Below are positions 43,439-51,794 of a stretch of DNA of 64,000 nucleotides, in pieces. The position numbers were made by a program, and so were the translations under genes. Source of the DNA: Yinghuangia soli (GTDB lineage: Bacteria > Actinomycetota > Actinomycetes > Streptomycetales > Streptomycetaceae). The stretch spans positions 1 to 64,000 of the forward strand of contig NZ_JAKFHA010000003.1 of the NCBI RefSeq assembly GCF_021502675.1, given 5' to 3'. The notes beneath the pieces were generated by a model that had not been told where the DNA came from, did not search any database, and saw nothing but the letters and a program-made list of their open reading frames with translations. Within the stretch, counting starts at the first letter, position 1; each line of letters opens with the position of its first letter.

Positions 43439-43748
43439 CCCGGCGCGGCCCTCACCCCTCGCCGAGTTCTCAGGTCAGCCGCCTCGGGCGGTCGGCGTTC
43501 GTCGAGCTCATGTGCATGATCAGATAAGAGTTCGCGTACAGCGTGGGTGGTTCACCAGGAATGACCGGACGTCGGGCACCCCTATTGCCACACGGCGTCA
43601 AGGGCGTTCACGAAAACGCGGAACACCGATAGCGTCGCCGACTTTGACGCGCATCCGGCCGATGGCCATGGACCAGTCGATACCCCAGACAGAGCAAACC
43701 CCAGCCAGCGAGACCTCCGGCGATCACGGACGGTACAACCGGGCTCGA
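43439..43748. other. 310-bp stretch without a gene
   Basis: Between the small secreted protein and the convergent acetyltransferase. No supported ORF, repeat or hairpin was seen. Confidence 0.5.
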
Positions 43749-44411
43749 TCAGCCGTCGAGCTCCGCGGCGGCTTGCTCCAGGTCGGCGATCGTCCCCGCC
43801 ATGATGGTCCGTACGTGCCGGGTGATGTGCTCCACCGGCCAGTCCCACCACGCCGCGGCCAGCAGGCGGGCGACGTCTGCGGCGTCGTAGCGGGTACGAA
43901 TGAGCCGGGCCGGGTTGCCGCCGACGATGCCGTAGTCGGGGACATCCGCAGTCACCACGGCGCCGGCGGCGACGATCGCGCCGTGGCCGATGCGTACGCC
44001 GGGCACGACGGTGGCGCCGTGACCGAACCACACGTCGTTGCCGACGACGGTGTCACCGCGCCCGGGCAGGCCGGTGATCAGGTCGAAGTGGTCCGCCCAG
44101 GAGCCGCCCATCGTCGGGAACGGGAAGGTGGACGGGCCGTCCATGCGGTGGTTGGCGCCGTTCATGATGAAGCGGGTGCCCGTCGCGAGGGCGCAGTACT
44201 TGCCGATGACCAGTCGCTCGGGGCCGTAGTGGTACAGGACGTTGCGCGTCTCGAACGCGGTCGGGTCGTCCGGGTCGTCGTAGTACGAGAAGTCGCCCAC
44301 GTCGATCAGCGGGGAGGTGACCAGCGGCTTGAGCAGTACCACGCGGGGGTGCTCGGGCATCGGGTGGAGGACGGTGGGATCGGCGGGCGTCAGGGGCATC
44401 CGGGCGGCCAT
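43749..44411 (-). CDS. CatB-related O-acetyltransferase (xenobiotic acyltransferase)
   Basis: A 220-residue left-handed beta-helix enzyme. The hexapeptide region is [37 protein letters not shown], and the catalytic His is in [21 protein letters not shown] and the [11 protein letters not shown] end match the CatB/Vat branch, which acetylates chloramphenicol, streptogramins or polysaccharides. ATG 44411 is used; ATG 44399 is possible. It is divergent from a TetR gene, with a palindrome over its promoter. Confidence 0.87.
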   Translation of the reverse strand: MAARMPLTPADPTVLHPMPEHPRVVLLKPLVTSPLIDVGDFSYYDDPDDPTAFETRNVLYHYGPERLVIGKYCALATGTRFIMNGANHRMDGPSTFPFPTMGGSWADHFDLITGLPGRGDTVVGNDVWFGHGATVVPGVRIGHGAIVAAGAVVTADVPDYGIVGGNPARLIRTRYDAADVARLLAAAWWDWPVEHITRHVRTIMAGTIADLEQAAAELDG

Positions 44412-44431
44412 TCCTCTCGAGCGAACTATTA

Positions 44432-44443
44432 CGACAGTTGTCG
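44432..44443. promoter_or_regulatory. TetR operator, CGACA-GT-TGTCG
   Basis: A 5-2-5 inverted repeat flanked by TTA on the left and TTAA on the right lies between the divergent acetyltransferase (start 44411) and TetR gene (start 44498). It is the likely binding site for the TetR protein. Confidence 0.6.
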
Positions 44444-44497
44444 CGTTAAGATGCTGGCATGAACCCGTCCCCTTGATCAACTGGATACGGACTGCCG

Positions 44498-45187
44498 ATG
44501 GCCCCACCTGAGGACGAGACGAGCACGACCGACACCCCGGTCACACCGGACGCGTCGGACACGCCAAACCCGCACGGCACCAAGCCGGACCGCCGCCCCG
44601 GCGGCCGCACCGCGCGCACCCGGGCCCAAGTGCTCGACGCGGTACGTGCGGAACTCGCCGAGAACGGCCACGCCGGGCTCACCATGGAGGCCGTCGCGAC
44701 CCGGTCCGGCGTACACCGCGCCACGGTCTATCGGCGCTGGCGCGACGTCGGCGGCCTGCTCGCCGATCTCATCGCCGCCGCGGGCGAGATCGACTGGCAG
44801 CCGCCGGACACGGGCTCCCTGCGCGGGGACCTGACGGCTCTCAACCAGGAGATCCAGGACTCCCTGGTCGTGCAGCCGTCGTTCGCCGTCGCCCTGATGG
44901 CCGCGTCGTTCCACTCCGAACAAGCCGCGCAAGCCCAGACGCAACTGTGGGCGGACCGGTACGCCCAATGCGTGATCCTCGTCGAACGCGCAACCGAGCG
45001 AGGCGAACTCCCGGCTCGGCATACCGACGCACACAGCCTCTTGATCGCCGCCACGGCACCGATCTACCACCAGCTGGTGCTTCTTCGCGCCGCGCCCGAT
45101 CCACAACTCCCGCAGCGCGCCGCGGAGGCCGCCGTGCTGGCCGCCGAAGCAGGCGCCTTCTCCGCCGACACTGGCGAGGGGCGGTGA
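44498..45187 (+). CDS. TetR/AcrR family transcriptional regulator
   Basis: A 229-residue regulator. Residues 1-36 are a Thr/Pro/Asp-rich leader. The HTH is [20 protein letters not shown], then [19 protein letters not shown]. The C-terminal ligand domain is alpha-helical ([22 protein letters not shown]). Probably controls the divergent CatB-type acetyltransferase and itself. The stop overlaps a 47-codon ORF (TGATG). Confidence 0.9.
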   Translation: MAPPEDETSTTDTPVTPDASDTPNPHGTKPDRRPGGRTARTRAQVLDAVRAELAENGHAGLTMEAVATRSGVHRATVYRRWRDVGGLLADLIAAAGEIDWQPPDTGSLRGDLTALNQEIQDSLVVQPSFAVALMAASFHSEQAAQAQTQLWADRYAQCVILVERATERGELPARHTDAHSLLIAATAPIYHQLVLLRAAPDPQLPQRAAEAAVLAAEAGAFSADTGEGR

Positions 45188-45330
45188 TGCGCGAAAGGCA
45201 CCGGCCGCCGACCGATCCCCGTACGAACTGCCCCTGCGCCGAGCGTCCTTCAGAGCGCCCCCTGGCAGACGTCATCTCCTGGCTCCCCGCGATGGACCCC
45301 GATGTCGCGCTCGGCCCGTCCCCGGCCTGA
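45187..45330 (+). CDS. possible 47-residue protein coupled to TetR
   Basis: ATG 45187 shares its A with the TetR stop. It reads [20 protein letters not shown] then PSERPLADVISWLPAMDPDV, with a C-x-C pair. Only the coupling and the coding look support it; no homologue is recognised. Confidence 0.35.
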   Translation: MRERHRPPTDPRTNCPCAERPSERPLADVISWLPAMDPDVALGPSPA

Positions 45331-45411
45331 ACCGCGGCCTGTACGGTGTGCTCGCATGCCGAGATCGCGTCGGCTGCGGTCGGTGGTCGGAACAGCTGGG
45401 GGCACTGGAAG

Positions 45412-47010
45412 ATGCGTGTTCTGGCAGGGCGGTACGAGCTCCAGGAGGTCGTCGGCCGCGGCGGCATGGGCGAAGTCTGGAAGGGCGTCGACCGCGAGTT
45501 GGGCCGTACCGTGGCGGTGAAGGTGCTGCCCGTCGAGCTCACCCGGCAGGACGAGTTCCGGCAGCGCTTCCGCCGCGAGGCCCGCACGACCGCGGCCCTG
45601 TCCCATCACGGCGTGGCCACGCTGCACGACGTGGGCGAGGACGTCGACGGCGCCGACACCGTCCCATTCCTCGTGATGGAGTACATCGACGGCCGGACGC
45701 TCGCCGAGACCCTGCACGCCGGCCCGCTGCCCGTCGCCCGCGCGGTCTCCATCGCGCGCGACGTCGCCGACACGTTGGTGCACAGCCACGGGCTGGGACT
45801 TATCCACCGCGACATCAAGCCGTCCAACATCATGGTCACCACTGCCGGTACGGTGAAAGTCCTCGACTTCGGCATCGCCAAGGCCCTCGCCGCGACCACG
45901 ACCCGGCTGACCGCGACCGGCCTGATGGTCGGCACCCCGGCGTACCTGTCACCGGAGCAGATCGACGGGGACGACGTCGACGCGCGCACCGACATCTACT
46001 CGCTCGGCTGTCTGCTGTACGAACTGCTCACCGGCCGACCGCCCTTCACCGGCGACTCGCCGTTCGCGGTGATGAACCAGCACCTCACCAAGACCCCTCC
46101 CCCGCCGTCGGCACGGCGAGCGGACGTCCCCGACCAAGTCGATGCCCTGACGCTCTTCGCGCTCGCCAAGTCACCCGATCAGCGGTACCCCGACGCCGCG
46201 GCCTTCCGCTCCGCGCTCGAATCGGCGCAGCAGGCACTGACCACCCGGATCCCGGCCCCGCCGGACGTCCACGCCCAGCCCACAGCGGTCACGGGACGCC
46301 CGCCACGTGAGCAGCTGGGTGCCGCAGCAGCGCCACCGCCGCTGCCCTCCCCTTCCGTCTCCCCCAACCCCGGCCCTGGCCCTAGCTCTGGCTCTGGCTC
46401 TGGCCTCGTAGCTCCCCCGACCCCCGATCCGTACGCCGAGGCTACGCCCCTCCCCGGTCCTCGACGGGGCGCAGTCGGTACCGAACCAGCCGGCGCCCCG
46501 CCACCCGGCTCCCGCTGGGCAGTTCGTTTCCGCGCCACGGAAGCCGGTGCCGTCGCTGTCGTCGGCTGGGTCACGTTGGTGATCTCCACGGTCTGCGTCG
46601 CGTTGCTGCAGCGCCCCTTCCCGGCGTTCGTGGTCCTCGCCGGGCTGGCCACATTGCTCCTGTCCCTGATCGCCTTGTTCTGGTCGGCCCGGTTGAGTGC
46701 GTCGATGAGTTGGGCGCTGGTGGTGGCGCTCAACTACGCCGCCACAGGCGCTCCGACCTGGGTACACGCACTGCCGTTCGTCTGCCTTCTCCCCTTCGCC
46801 GTCTCAGGATTCGTCCGACGGCGCTGGGAGCCCGCGCTCACCCCGGCGCTGCTGTGGCTCGCGTACGGCGCAGCCTGGTGGGCCCAGACGGACGTCGACC
46901 AGTTCACCCGCGAGGTCGTGTTCACCTGCTCGGTTCCTGTGGTCGTCGTCATCGCCGCACTCCGCGGCCTCGCCGACCGAATCACCGGTAAGCACCCGGC
47001 ATCGGACTGA
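45412..47010 (+). CDS. membrane Ser/Thr protein kinase
   Basis: A 532-residue Hanks kinase. The kinase domain (1-265) has the Gly loop GRGGMGEVWKGVDRE, the Lys of TVAVKVLP, the catalytic HRDIKPSNIMV, DFGIAKALA and the SPE variant. A Pro/Gly/Ser linker (PNPGPGPSSGSGSGL) follows. Then comes a region of five or six helices (VVGWVTLVISTVCVALL, FVVLAGLATLLLSLIALFW and others) instead of the usual single helix plus sensor. So it may sense membrane state. ATG 45412 opens MRVLAGRYEL, like the first kinase here. The PASTA gene follows 182 bp later. Confidence 0.92.
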   Translation: MRVLAGRYELQEVVGRGGMGEVWKGVDRELGRTVAVKVLPVELTRQDEFRQRFRREARTTAALSHHGVATLHDVGEDVDGADTVPFLVMEYIDGRTLAETLHAGPLPVARAVSIARDVADTLVHSHGLGLIHRDIKPSNIMVTTAGTVKVLDFGIAKALAATTTRLTATGLMVGTPAYLSPEQIDGDDVDARTDIYSLGCLLYELLTGRPPFTGDSPFAVMNQHLTKTPPPPSARRADVPDQVDALTLFALAKSPDQRYPDAAAFRSALESAQQALTTRIPAPPDVHAQPTAVTGRPPREQLGAAAAPPPLPSPSVSPNPGPGPSSGSGSGLVAPPTPDPYAEATPLPGPRRGAVGTEPAGAPPPGSRWAVRFRATEAGAVAVVGWVTLVISTVCVALLQRPFPAFVVLAGLATLLLSLIALFWSARLSASMSWALVVALNYAATGAPTWVHALPFVCLLPFAVSGFVRRRWEPALTPALLWLAYGAAWWAQTDVDQFTREVVFTCSVPVVVVIAALRGLADRITGKHPASD

Positions 47011-47192
47011 ATGCCCGTACCGACGAAGACCGCGTCCCGCAACGTCATCTCCCATCATCGACCCGTCCACGCATCCGACATCCGACTGATTGACGCGCGT
47101 TGACTCGTCGTTGAGTTCGTCTTCCTACGCTGGCCATCCCGGCTGCCGCTGCGGCGCCTGGGGCCACACAGGGGAATCGCGGGGGCGACGTC

Positions 47193-48536
47193 ATGGCACA
47201 GGTCTGCCGGTTGTGCGGAACACCCGAAAGCGTCGGCAGCGTCTACTGCGCGGGAGCGCGCTGTGGTGCGGATCTGCGGGGGCTTGCGGTTGCGGGGTAC
47301 GCGGGCGCCGTGCAGGCCTGGTGCGATCCGGTACGCGTCCAGGTGTCGCCGGGCGAGCAGGTCCGCTTTCGGGTGATGCTGCGGAACGCCGGGCCGCGTC
47401 CGAGCCTCTTCACTATCGAGGCCTTGGACGACCCCGACCGGCGCCTCGCGCTCGAAACCGTGCCCGGTGTGCTGGCCCCGAACCAGTCCGCGGCGGTCCA
47501 GGTCCGCTACACGGTGCCAGGTGGGGACTCGCTCACGGACGCCCTGTTCCAGGCAGGCGGCCGGGCCGGCATTCCGGGCGCGGACCAAGCCGGGGACATC
47601 GCCGGAGCCCTGCCGTCCGCGCCGCTCCTGGTGCCGATCCGGGTGGTCTCGTCCGCCGACCGGCGGATCGCGGCGGGGACGACCTTTGCCGTCGACGTAC
47701 GCGGCGGGCACGAACGTCCGGAGCTGCGCGACCGCAACGCGGCCCATCACCAAGGCGGCTACTCCGGTGGCGGTACGAGCTCAGGCGCAAGCGCAGGCGC
47801 GGCCGGGAAAATCGCCGCCGTAATGCTGCTCGTGGTCGGCATCGTGGCGGCCGCGTGGTTCGGGGTGGCGAGTGCAGGCAGCGGCGGCGGAGGTGCAGGC
47901 GGCGGTGATCAGGGCCTGGCCGGTACGCCCGGCGCCTCCGACTCGGCAAGCCCCGGCGCAGGCACGTCGCCCGGCACCGCGTCCCCCCTCCGGACCGGCC
48001 CTTCCGGCGCGAGCCAACTCCCAGGCGGCAACGTCACGAAGCCGGGCTCGCCCACCATCTCGGGCGGCGGGACGACCACCCGGCCCGGCGGACCGGCGAC
48101 CTCCCCCGCCGCCGGGGTGACCACCACCGCGGCGCCGGTGGCCAAGGTGGCGGTCCCCGCCCTGGACCGCAAGACCCTCACCGACGGGCAATCCGCCCTC
48201 ACCACCGCGCAGTTGAAGGCCACGATCGTGACGGTCACCAACGTCGGCGCGGCAAAGGACGTCATCGTCGGCAGCTCGCCGGGAGCAGGTACGCAGGTCG
48301 ACCGCGGCTCGGCGGTCGTCATCCGGGTCTCCGACGGCCGGATCAAGGTGCCCGACGTGGTCGGCATGCAGTCCGGCCCGGCACTCACCGAACTGACCAA
48401 CGCGGGCTTCACCTTGGTCCGCAAGTGCAACATGGTCGGGACGACCGGCGAGGTCATGTCCACCGGCTACCCCGCAGGCACCGACCTCGCGTACGGCACG
48501 ACCATGGCCGTCACGTACGACGGTCCGTGCACGTAG
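47193..48536 (+). CDS. membrane-anchored double-PASTA protein with zinc ribbon
   Basis: A 447-residue protein. It starts with a Cys cluster (CRLCGT and YCAGARCGADL), a probable zinc ribbon, then an Ig-like domain (RVQVSPGEQVRFRVMLRNAG). One helix (IAAVMLLVVGIVAAAWFGVA) and a Gly/Ser/Thr linker follow. The last 130 residues hold two PASTA units: ALDRKTLTDGQSALTTAQLK and KVPDVVGMQSGPALTELTNAG, ending YPAGTDLAYGTTMAVTYDG. PASTA domains bind peptidoglycan fragments and are normally fused to kinases such as PknB. Here they sit in a separate protein beside a kinase that lacks them. Confidence 0.88.
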   Translation: MAQVCRLCGTPESVGSVYCAGARCGADLRGLAVAGYAGAVQAWCDPVRVQVSPGEQVRFRVMLRNAGPRPSLFTIEALDDPDRRLALETVPGVLAPNQSAAVQVRYTVPGGDSLTDALFQAGGRAGIPGADQAGDIAGALPSAPLLVPIRVVSSADRRIAAGTTFAVDVRGGHERPELRDRNAAHHQGGYSGGGTSSGASAGAAGKIAAVMLLVVGIVAAAWFGVASAGSGGGGAGGGDQGLAGTPGASDSASPGAGTSPGTASPLRTGPSGASQLPGGNVTKPGSPTISGGGTTTRPGGPATSPAAGVTTTAAPVAKVAVPALDRKTLTDGQSALTTAQLKATIVTVTNVGAAKDVIVGSSPGAGTQVDRGSAVVIRVSDGRIKVPDVVGMQSGPALTELTNAGFTLVRKCNMVGTTGEVMSTGYPAGTDLAYGTTMAVTYDGPCT

Positions 48537-48599
48537 GCGACGGCCCCTCTGCCCCCGCGTTCGTCAGGCGGAACGTCCGCCGACCACTTCGCCGCAAAG

Positions 48600-48932
48600 A
48601 GTTCCTTCGAGGAACCCTTCGTGCAATGGTCTGCCTGGCCAGGCGAGCCAAGAGTCCGTCCGTCCACCGCGGGTGGTCAATGGCGAGTGCAGGCAGAACC
48701 TCCGCAGTCGTGCATGCGGCGATCACGCGGGGTGTTTCAGCGTGTTCCAGAAGGGGCGGACACCAAGTGGGGCAGGACGTGCGGATGAACCTCAGCTCCG
48801 GATCTCCGGCTGCACTGCCGGCGGCACCCATCCAGTGGTGCCGAATCTTCAGTAGCTCCGCGATCCACTCACGCCGTCCGCGAAGAAGCACTGATCCGTC
48901 TTGAGGAGTTCGTCCAAGAGGTCTCAGGACAT
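48600..48932 (-). pseudogene. possible remnant of a hypothetical gene
   Basis: A minus-strand frame ending upstream of 48600 reads EWIAELLKIRHHWMGAAGSA, then ELRFIRTSCPTWCPPLLEHA and DHPRWTDGLLARLARQTIA, which looks protein-like. Upstream the coding look continues in another frame as ATG TCC TGA followed by DLLDELLKTDQCFFADGV. So a stop at codon 3 and a frameshift near 48875 may have killed it. The gap 48537-49042 holds nothing else. Confidence 0.35.
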
Positions 48933-49042
48933 GGTGGGCTCGGATCCCAGTGCGCGCGCCAGGTCTTCTCTCCCCGATCCGGCTGTCAGCGGCGTGCGTA
49001 GTTGGACGCAGGGTGTGAGGCGGGCAGCAGAGGGTTCTGTCA

Positions 49043-49945
49043 TCAACGCGTCCTTGTGATCAGATCGTTGACGGCCTGGATCACGGCGTCCGCCCGCTCC
49101 TCGTGCAGCCACCCGTGCCCGGCGTCGTCGAGGACCCGCTGCTCGCCGCGCGGGGACTCGGCGGCTACCTCGGCGTGCAGGGCGCGCTTGCCCTCGTTGA
49201 TCTCGCGGAGCAGGTCGGCGGGCCACAGGTGGGCCTGGGTGACGTCGTGTCCCATTGCTGTGAGCACGATCAGCGGTACGTCGGGGGTTGCCGGGGCGTG
49301 CCGGAATTCGGCAGCGACCTTGTCGTAGAGGTTCTGGTTCTCGCGCAAGCCGGCCCGCCAAGTGGCGAGGTGGCGCTCGGCCAACGGCGCGCGTACCGGC
49401 TCCGGCCAGGCGGCGAAGTGCTGGAGCATCTGGGTGCGGGACTGTTCGAGCTGTTCCGGCGTGGGCTCGGTGGCCTCCTGGCTCTGCATCTGGTCCAGCA
49501 TCTCGTCGAGCTTGTCCCGTACCTGCCGGCGAGCGCGGGTCGCCATGTCCTCGTGGAACGGGTCGAGGAGGAGCAGGCCGGCTACCTCGTCGGGGAATCG
49601 CCGGGCGTAGTGGCGCGCGTAGGCCCCGCCCAGGGAGTGGCCGATCAACAGGTAGGGGCCTGGAATGCCGGCCGTGCGGAGCAGCTCGCGCAGTTCGTCG
49701 GTGACTTCGGCTGCAGTGCGGGGTAGCTCGGTGGGGTGGCTCCAGCCATTGCCCCCGCGGTCGTAGAGGACGCTCGCGGTCAGCGCGGCGACGCGGTTGT
49801 GGGTGTTCAGGTAGTCCAAGCTCATCATCCCCGCCCCCGCCAGGAATACCGCGGTCGGCCCGCCGCTGCCGGAGCGGTGCATCATCAGGCGGCGACCGCC
49901 GGCGATGTCGTGCAGACGTCCCAGGGGAGGTGGCGTGCGCGTCAT
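49043..49945 (-). CDS. alpha/beta hydrolase
   Basis: A 300-residue hydrolase. The nucleophile elbow is LLIGHSLGGAYARHYA. An oxyanion strand VFLAGAGMMS and a catalytic DAGHGWLHEERAD (His) are visible; the acid is probably in the PLIVLTAMGHDVTQ region. The ATG at 49945 has AGGAG 9 bp upstream. Substrates of this group are esters, epoxides or lactones. It is divergent from an HTH regulator whose palindrome covers its promoter. Confidence 0.87.
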   Translation of the reverse strand: MTRTPPPLGRLHDIAGGRRLMMHRSGSGGPTAVFLAGAGMMSLDYLNTHNRVAALTASVLYDRGGNGWSHPTELPRTAAEVTDELRELLRTAGIPGPYLLIGHSLGGAYARHYARRFPDEVAGLLLLDPFHEDMATRARRQVRDKLDEMLDQMQSQEATEPTPEQLEQSRTQMLQHFAAWPEPVRAPLAERHLATWRAGLRENQNLYDKVAAEFRHAPATPDVPLIVLTAMGHDVTQAHLWPADLLREINEGKRALHAEVAAESPRGEQRVLDDAGHGWLHEERADAVIQAVNDLITRTR

Positions 49946-49998
49946 GGGCAACAACTCCTATGCGATGCCGGTGCGATGGGTCTGCACCCTCGCATTTA

Positions 49999-50014
49999 TT
50001 CTCAACTTTGAGAA
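49999..50014. promoter_or_regulatory. perfect 7-2-7 operator TTCTCAA-CT-TTGAGAA
   Basis: A complete palindrome apart from the two central bases, centred between the divergent hydrolase (start 49945) and HTH regulator (start 50042). It is AT-rich against a GC-rich background, so a real operator is likely. Confidence 0.75.
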
Positions 50015-50041
50015 CGATATCACTCGTGAGATCGTAGGTGC

Positions 50042-50593
50042 ATGGACACGGTTGACCTGCTCCTGCACCCCGTACGACTGCGCATCGTGCACACCATGTC
50101 CGGCGGCCGGACGCTGACCACCTCGCAGTTGTGCGCGCTGCTTCCTGACATCTCGAAGGCCACCCTCTACCGCCATGTGAGCCTGCTGGCCGACGGCGGC
50201 TTGCTCGAGGTCGCGGGCGAGCAGCGGGTGCGCGGCGCCGTCGAGCGCCGCTACCGGCTGCGGCGTGAGCGGGCGGTGATCGACGCCGAGACCGCTGCTT
50301 CGCTTCCACCCGAGGGCCACCGACGGGTGTTCGCCGTGGCGATGGCGACCCTGCTGGCCGAGTTCAACGCCTACCTCGACCGGCCCGGTGCTGCCCCCGC
50401 CGCCGACCTGGTGGGCTACCGCCAGCACGCGATGTGGGTCAGCCGGGACGAACTGGCCGCAATGATCGACGAGATGCGCGACGTGTTGATGCGTCGGATC
50501 GCCAACGAGCCCTCGGCCGAGCGCACCCGCTATCTGATCAGCCCGATTCTGTTCCCCGCCGAGGAATCATCCGCAGCCGGCGGCGAGAATTAG
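50042..50593 (+). CDS. winged-helix transcriptional regulator
   Basis: A 183-residue regulator. The HTH is LLLHPVRLRIVHTMSGGRTL, then TSQLCALLPDISKATLYRHV, with a wing VRGAVERRYRLRRE. The C-terminal half is helical (RVFAVAMATLLAEFNAYLDR, ELAAMIDEMRDVLMRRIAN), as in YdfF-like or ArsR-type regulators without metal ligands. It likely controls itself and the divergent hydrolase. Confidence 0.85.
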   Translation: MDTVDLLLHPVRLRIVHTMSGGRTLTTSQLCALLPDISKATLYRHVSLLADGGLLEVAGEQRVRGAVERRYRLRRERAVIDAETAASLPPEGHRRVFAVAMATLLAEFNAYLDRPGAAPAADLVGYRQHAMWVSRDELAAMIDEMRDVLMRRIANEPSAERTRYLISPILFPAEESSAAGGEN

Positions 50594-50608
50594 GGCCTGC
50601 TTCTTCGG

Positions 50609-50790
50609 TCACGAGCGGAGCCAGATGAGGAGTGCGGCTGCGGTGACGGTGCCGAGGAAGGCGTATCCGCGCTTGTCACACCGGGTAGCGACGGCTCGGA
50701 ACTGCTTGAGCTTGTTGATCGCCCGCTCACACCGTTGCTGTACGCCTTGTCAGCACCGACCTGTCCGGCAGCCGCCTCGTCCTGCCCGCG
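50609..50790 (-). mobile_element. IS5-type transposase remnant with internal deletion
   Basis: The minus-strand frame ends ERAINKLKQFRAVATRCDKR then GTVTAAALLIWLRS and a stop at 50611-50609, the C-terminus of IS5-family DDE transposases (catalytic Glu is the E of ERAINKLKQ). In another frame just upstream, GADKAYSNG matches the DKAYS block about 50 residues earlier in the same family. So the two ends were joined by a deletion. No terminal repeats were found. Confidence 0.75.
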
Positions 50791-50836
50791 CCGATCCGGG
50801 GCACGCGCCCAGTACGCACAGAACACGGACCCCGCT

Positions 50837-51610
50837 CTAGGAGAACGCCTGCTTCGTCGGCAGGACGACGATCGTCTGCAGGTTGACCTGCGGCGGCAGC
50901 GTCGCCGCGAAAGCTATGGTCTCGGCGACGTCCTCGGGCTGCAGTGCCAGCTCGCCGTTGGCGTCGATCCAGCCGCGGATGCCCTCATGCGTGACGTGCG
51001 TCTTCAGTTCCGTGTCGACCAGGCCCGGTTCGATCACGGCGACGCGTACGCCGTGCTGGCCGAGTTCGTCGCGCAAGGTGGCGGACATCTTGCTGACGAA
51101 CGCCTTGGAGCCGTCGTACACGGCGCTGAGCGTGAGGTTGATGTCGGCGCCGACCGAGGAGATGTTGACCAGGTCGGCGCTGCGGCCCGCCTCGGCCGCG
51201 GCGATGAGCTGCGGGGTGAAGGCGCCGATGACGTTCATCTGGCCGGTCACGTTGACCGCGATCTCCTGGGCCCAGGCATCGGCGGCCCCGTCGGCGATCG
51301 GGCCGGGGAGGTACGTGCCGGCCGCGTTGACGACCAAGTCGGCGCTGCCGAGTTCGGTGGCCACGCGGTCGGCCGCCGCCTGGACGGACGCGCGGTCGGC
51401 AATGTCCGCGGTGACGGCGACGGCCTCGCCGCCCGCCTTGCGGATCTCGGCGACGAGGTCGTCGAGCCGGTCCGCGCGGCGGGCGAGCAGGGCGACGCGG
51501 GCGCCGAGTTCGGCCAGCCGGCGGGCGGTCGCCGCGCCGATGCCGGCCGAGGCTCCGGTGACGACGGCGACGCGGTCGGCGAGCGGGGCGCCTTGGAGGA
51601 CTGAAGACAT
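50837..51610 (-). CDS. SDR family oxidoreductase
   Basis: A 257-residue classical SDR. Cofactor loop TGASAGIG (residues 19-26), LARRADRL after strand 2 (NADP-type Arg), VVNAAGTYLPG (NAAG), Ser in NISSVGAD and YDGSK catalytic pair. A C-terminal FAATLPPQVNLQTIVVLPTKQ segment is typical of the clavulanate-dehydrogenase-like group. It stands alone, after the IS remnant. Confidence 0.88.
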   Translation of the reverse strand: MSSVLQGAPLADRVAVVTGASAGIGAATARRLAELGARVALLARRADRLDDLVAEIRKAGGEAVAVTADIADRASVQAAADRVATELGSADLVVNAAGTYLPGPIADGAADAWAQEIAVNVTGQMNVIGAFTPQLIAAAEAGRSADLVNISSVGADINLTLSAVYDGSKAFVSKMSATLRDELGQHGVRVAVIEPGLVDTELKTHVTHEGIRGWIDANGELALQPEDVAETIAFAATLPPQVNLQTIVVLPTKQAFS

Positions 51611-51794
51611 GGTGGAAGCCCATTCGTTCGTGGAACTGCTGGTGGTTCTGGACGAGGCCGGCCGACCTGTCCTGATCGAACTGGGCGTTCCCCGGTTTCA
51701 TTCCGCCCGGGCGATGCGGATTCGACGGCTCTCGGCGGACGCGCTGACCTGGCAATACGCCTGCAACATCGCCGACATGACGCGCCGCGCAGGC

